A DNA stretch of 51,346 nt, taken from NCBI RefSeq assembly GCF_004134825.1, contig NZ_SDPN01000027.1, forward strand, positions 1-51,346, read 5' to 3'. The position numbers and the translations under genes were made by a program. Within the stretch, counting starts at the first letter, position 1. Every line of letters starts with the position of its first letter. Positions 49,484-51,346 of this stretch are shown here, piece by piece. The notes under the pieces are model-generated. The model had not been told where the DNA came from, did not search any database, and was given only the letters and a program-made list of their open reading frames with translations. This DNA comes from Agromyces albus (GTDB lineage Bacteria > Actinomycetota > Actinomycetes > Actinomycetales > Microbacteriaceae).

Positions 49484-51346
49484 GCCGACACCGCCGGCAC
49501 GAGGTGCACTCGGTACTGCCATGCGCCGAATCGCGAGCGGAATCCGAGTTCGGCCGGCCCCTCGAACTCGGCGCCGGCCATCGTGCGCGCGACCGCGGCG
49601 AGCCGTTCGCGAAATGCGGCTTCGGCGTCGTCGTCGAACGGCTGCTGGGCACGTTCGGTGTAGCCCACGCCCCGCGTGGGCTTCGCAAGGTACACGAGCT
49701 TCGCCCCGCCCTGGGCGCCGGCGTGCGGCACCTCGCCTGCACGAGCCGCGAGCTGGTACGCGGCGAGCTGTGGGTGCGCTGCGGTCTGTTCGGCGGTGGG
49801 GGGCGTGCGGCCCGTCTTCAGGTCGACGATCACGGTCGTGCCGTCGGGCGACGCCTCGACGCGATCGATCGTGCCCGTGATGCGCACGCGATCGACGATG
49901 AGCGTGAACCGGCCTTCGGCGCCGAGCAGCACCTTGCCGTCGTCGGCGAAGTTCGTGAGGTAGTCGGATGCCCCTTCGACCATGCGTCGCGCCCCGCGAC
50001 GCTCGCGCTCGGCCACCCAGCCCGCCTCGAAGCGGAGCTCACGCCACCGCAGCTCGACCGCCGCCCAGAGTGTCTCGATGCTCGTGTCGCCGTCGTCGCG
50101 GGCACCCGCCTCTTCGACGACCGCGTGCACGATCGTGCCGATCGAGGCGGCGAGCCCCGACGGCGGCGACGCGACGTGGTCGATGAACCAGCCGAGCGGT
50201 GATTCCTCGGCCCGGTCGATCTGCGACGGCGACACGGGCACGAGCGCCTCGGGGTCGCCGTCGAGGTCGACGAGCGGGGCGGTCGACGAGAGCGGCCGGA
50301 GCCCGTACCAGTCGTCGGGGTTCGCTCCGGGCACGCCCTCCTCGGCCAGCAGCGCGAGCGCGGCCGGCGCCTCGCCCGACGGGGAGGCGGCCGCCTCGTG
50401 ACGCAATGCGCCGACGAGCCCGCGGAGGTGGAGCGGACGACGGCGCGAACCCGCGATGCGCTGCGTGGCGTACCCCATGAGCATCGACGGCTGCTCGTCG
50501 TCATTCGCCGTGCAGCTGAGCACGAGCTGGAGAGTGGCCCTCGACGCAGCGAGGGCGAAGAGACGCAGCTCGTCGCCGCGCACCGACGCGCGCGCTTCGG
50601 CGACCGACTCGGGTGCCGGCAGCGGCTCGCCCGCGCGAGCCGCCGCGACGACGCGGGGCAGGAGCGCGGCGTGCAACAGCGTGCCGCGCGGTCGCAGGTT
50701 CGGCCAGACTCCCTCTTGCAGGCCGGCGATCACGACGACCTCGAACGCTCGCCCGATGAGCGCGGGCGGCGTCGTGACGAGCACGGTCTCGGCGCTGCGT
50801 CTGGGAGCGAGCGAGTCTTCGGGCAACTCGCTCGCAAGCACCTCGTCGACGAAGCGGGAGGCCGGCGCCTCGGGCTCGCGCTCGACGAATCGCTGGGCGG
50901 CTGCGAAGAGCGCGACGGCGGCGTCGAGTGCGCGGTTCGCCTCTTCGGCGAGCACGCCCGTGCCGGCCGCCTGCGCCGCCCACTCGGTGGCGAGGCCGCT
51001 GCCGTTCCACAGTGCCCAGAGCAGCTCTTCGACGGTGCCGCCACTCTCGGCCACGCCTCGCGCTGCCGCGAGGAGCTTGGCGAGTCGCCCTGCGCGCCTC
51101 GCCGGGGCGGCATCGATCGTCTCGAATCCGCCGGGTGCAGCGAGGGCCTCGACGAGCAGTTCGTCGCCCGTGCGGTCGCCGCCGCCGGCGAGCTCCTCGT
51201 GGCGGAGCGCGAGACGGAGCCGGCGCAAGCCGACGCCGTCGAGTCGGCCCAGCGGGCCGGTGAGCACCGCGACGGCGAGCTCGGGCGTGAGCGGCTCGCG
51301 ACCGAGCGCGAGGGATGCCGCGGAGAGTAGCGCCGCAGCGGCGGGT
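49480..51346 (-). CDS. adnA: AdnA-like helicase-nuclease (5' part outside window)
   Basis: The last 621 residues of a UvrD/AddB-like subunit; the N-terminal motor with its Walker A motif lies beyond the right edge. Visible are VLVTTPPALIGRAFEVVVIAGLQEGVWPN (motif V region), RLFALAASRATLQLVLS (motif VI region), and a Cas4/RecB-type nuclease domain: GTIVHAVVEEAG, GTIDRVEAS, TVIVDLKTGRTPPTAEQ and HPQLAAYQLA. Immediate upstream partner of adnB with a 4-bp overlap, the mycobacterial gene order. Whether its ATPase is intact cannot be judged here. Confidence 0.88.
   Translation of the reverse strand, partial: PAAAALLSAASLALGREPLTPELAVAVLTGPLGRLDGVGLRRLRLALRHEELAGGGDRTGDELLVEALAAPGGFETIDAAPARRAGRLAKLLAAARGVAESGGTVEELLWALWNGSGLATEWAAQAAGTGVLAEEANRALDAAVALFAAAQRFVEREPEAPASRFVDEVLASELPEDSLAPRRSAETVLVTTPPALIGRAFEVVVIAGLQEGVWPNLRPRGTLLHAALLPRVVAAARAGEPLPAPESVAEARASVRGDELRLFALAASRATLQLVLSCTANDDEQPSMLMGYATQRIAGSRRRPLHLRGLVGALRHEAAASPSGEAPAALALLAEEGVPGANPDDWYGLRPLSSTAPLVDLDGDPEALVPVSPSQIDRAEESPLGWFIDHVASPPSGLAASIGTIVHAVVEEAGARDDGDTSIETLWAAVELRWRELRFEAGWVAERERRGARRMVEGASDYLTNFADDGKVLLGAEGRFTLIVDRVRITGTIDRVEASPDGTTVIVDLKTGRTPPTAEQTAAHPQLAAYQLAARAGEVPHAGAQGGAKLVYLAKPTRGVGYTERAQQPFDDDAEAAFRERLAAVARTMAGAEFEGPAELGFRSRFGAWQYRVHLVPAVSA

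Noticed and set aside
46370..49663. A 1097-codon open frame on the plus strand
   Set aside because: It is exactly antisense to adnB, lacks recognisable domains and is rich in Arg/Gly/Asp/Val in the manner of high-GC mirror frames. The minus-strand frame carries all helicase motifs.
1..51346. CRISPR array, prophage or insertion sequence
   Set aside because: No regularly spaced repeats, transposase, integrase or phage structural gene was seen on either strand.

Overview
The window is chromosomal DNA of a high-GC Gram-positive bacterium. Codon choice (frequent GCATCC and GATGCC runs), the GTG starts, the actinobacterial gene pairs and a gene order matching Mycobacterium tuberculosis Rv3193c-Rv3202c all point to Actinobacteria. 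My best guess is Microbacteriaceae (Agromyces/Microbacterium-like); that family placement is inference from style, not from a marker gene. No phage, insertion sequence, transposase or CRISPR array is visible.

Left edge (1-3.4 kb): the start of an Ala/Pro-rich protein, a PLP aminotransferase overlapping tail to tail with a nitrilase-family amidase, a membrane-anchored protein with a poly-alanine tract, and an initiator tRNA gene.

Beta-glucan block (3.6-19.8 kb, all minus strand): GH1 beta-glucosidase, sugar-binding lipoprotein, two ABC permeases, a cytosolic GH5 and a ROK repressor form one apparent operon. Next to it lie three exported or membrane-anchored hydrolases: a GH5 whose catalytic domain is interrupted by three discoidin-type domains, an anchored GH30 and a GH3 with PA14 and ricin-type lectin parts. 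A stand-alone BTAD regulator follows. A 21-bp palindrome sits on the promoter of the GH1 operon and recurs upstream of the split GH5. I read the set as outside depolymerisation, oligosaccharide uptake and inside hydrolysis of a beta-1,3/1,6-glucan, probably fungal or algal. A GH18 chitinase at 34.4 kb fits the fungal-wall theme.

Urea block (20.0-34.0 kb): urtABCDE on the minus strand diverges from ureABC-ureF-ureG-ureD and a NiCoT nickel transporter on the plus strand. Downstream of urtE is an NCS1 permease translationally coupled to two related TetR regulators. UreG carries a His-rich C-terminal tail and no ureE is present. Together these genes take up urea, hydrolyse it, and load nickel into urease.

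The two blocks are bracketed by identical initiator tRNA genes 30.7 kb apart in the same orientation.

Right side (35.8-51.3 kb): conserved core. UPF0182 membrane protein, PDZ/S16 protease, zinc-metalloprotease-family protein, a ThiF/TOMM-like zinc protein, UvrD2-like helicase, NudC, a kinase-fold protein that has lost its catalytic residues, and AdnB/AdnA (AdnA cut by the window edge). The M. tuberculosis neighbours whiB7, Rv3197, mycoredoxin and Rv3200c are absent here.
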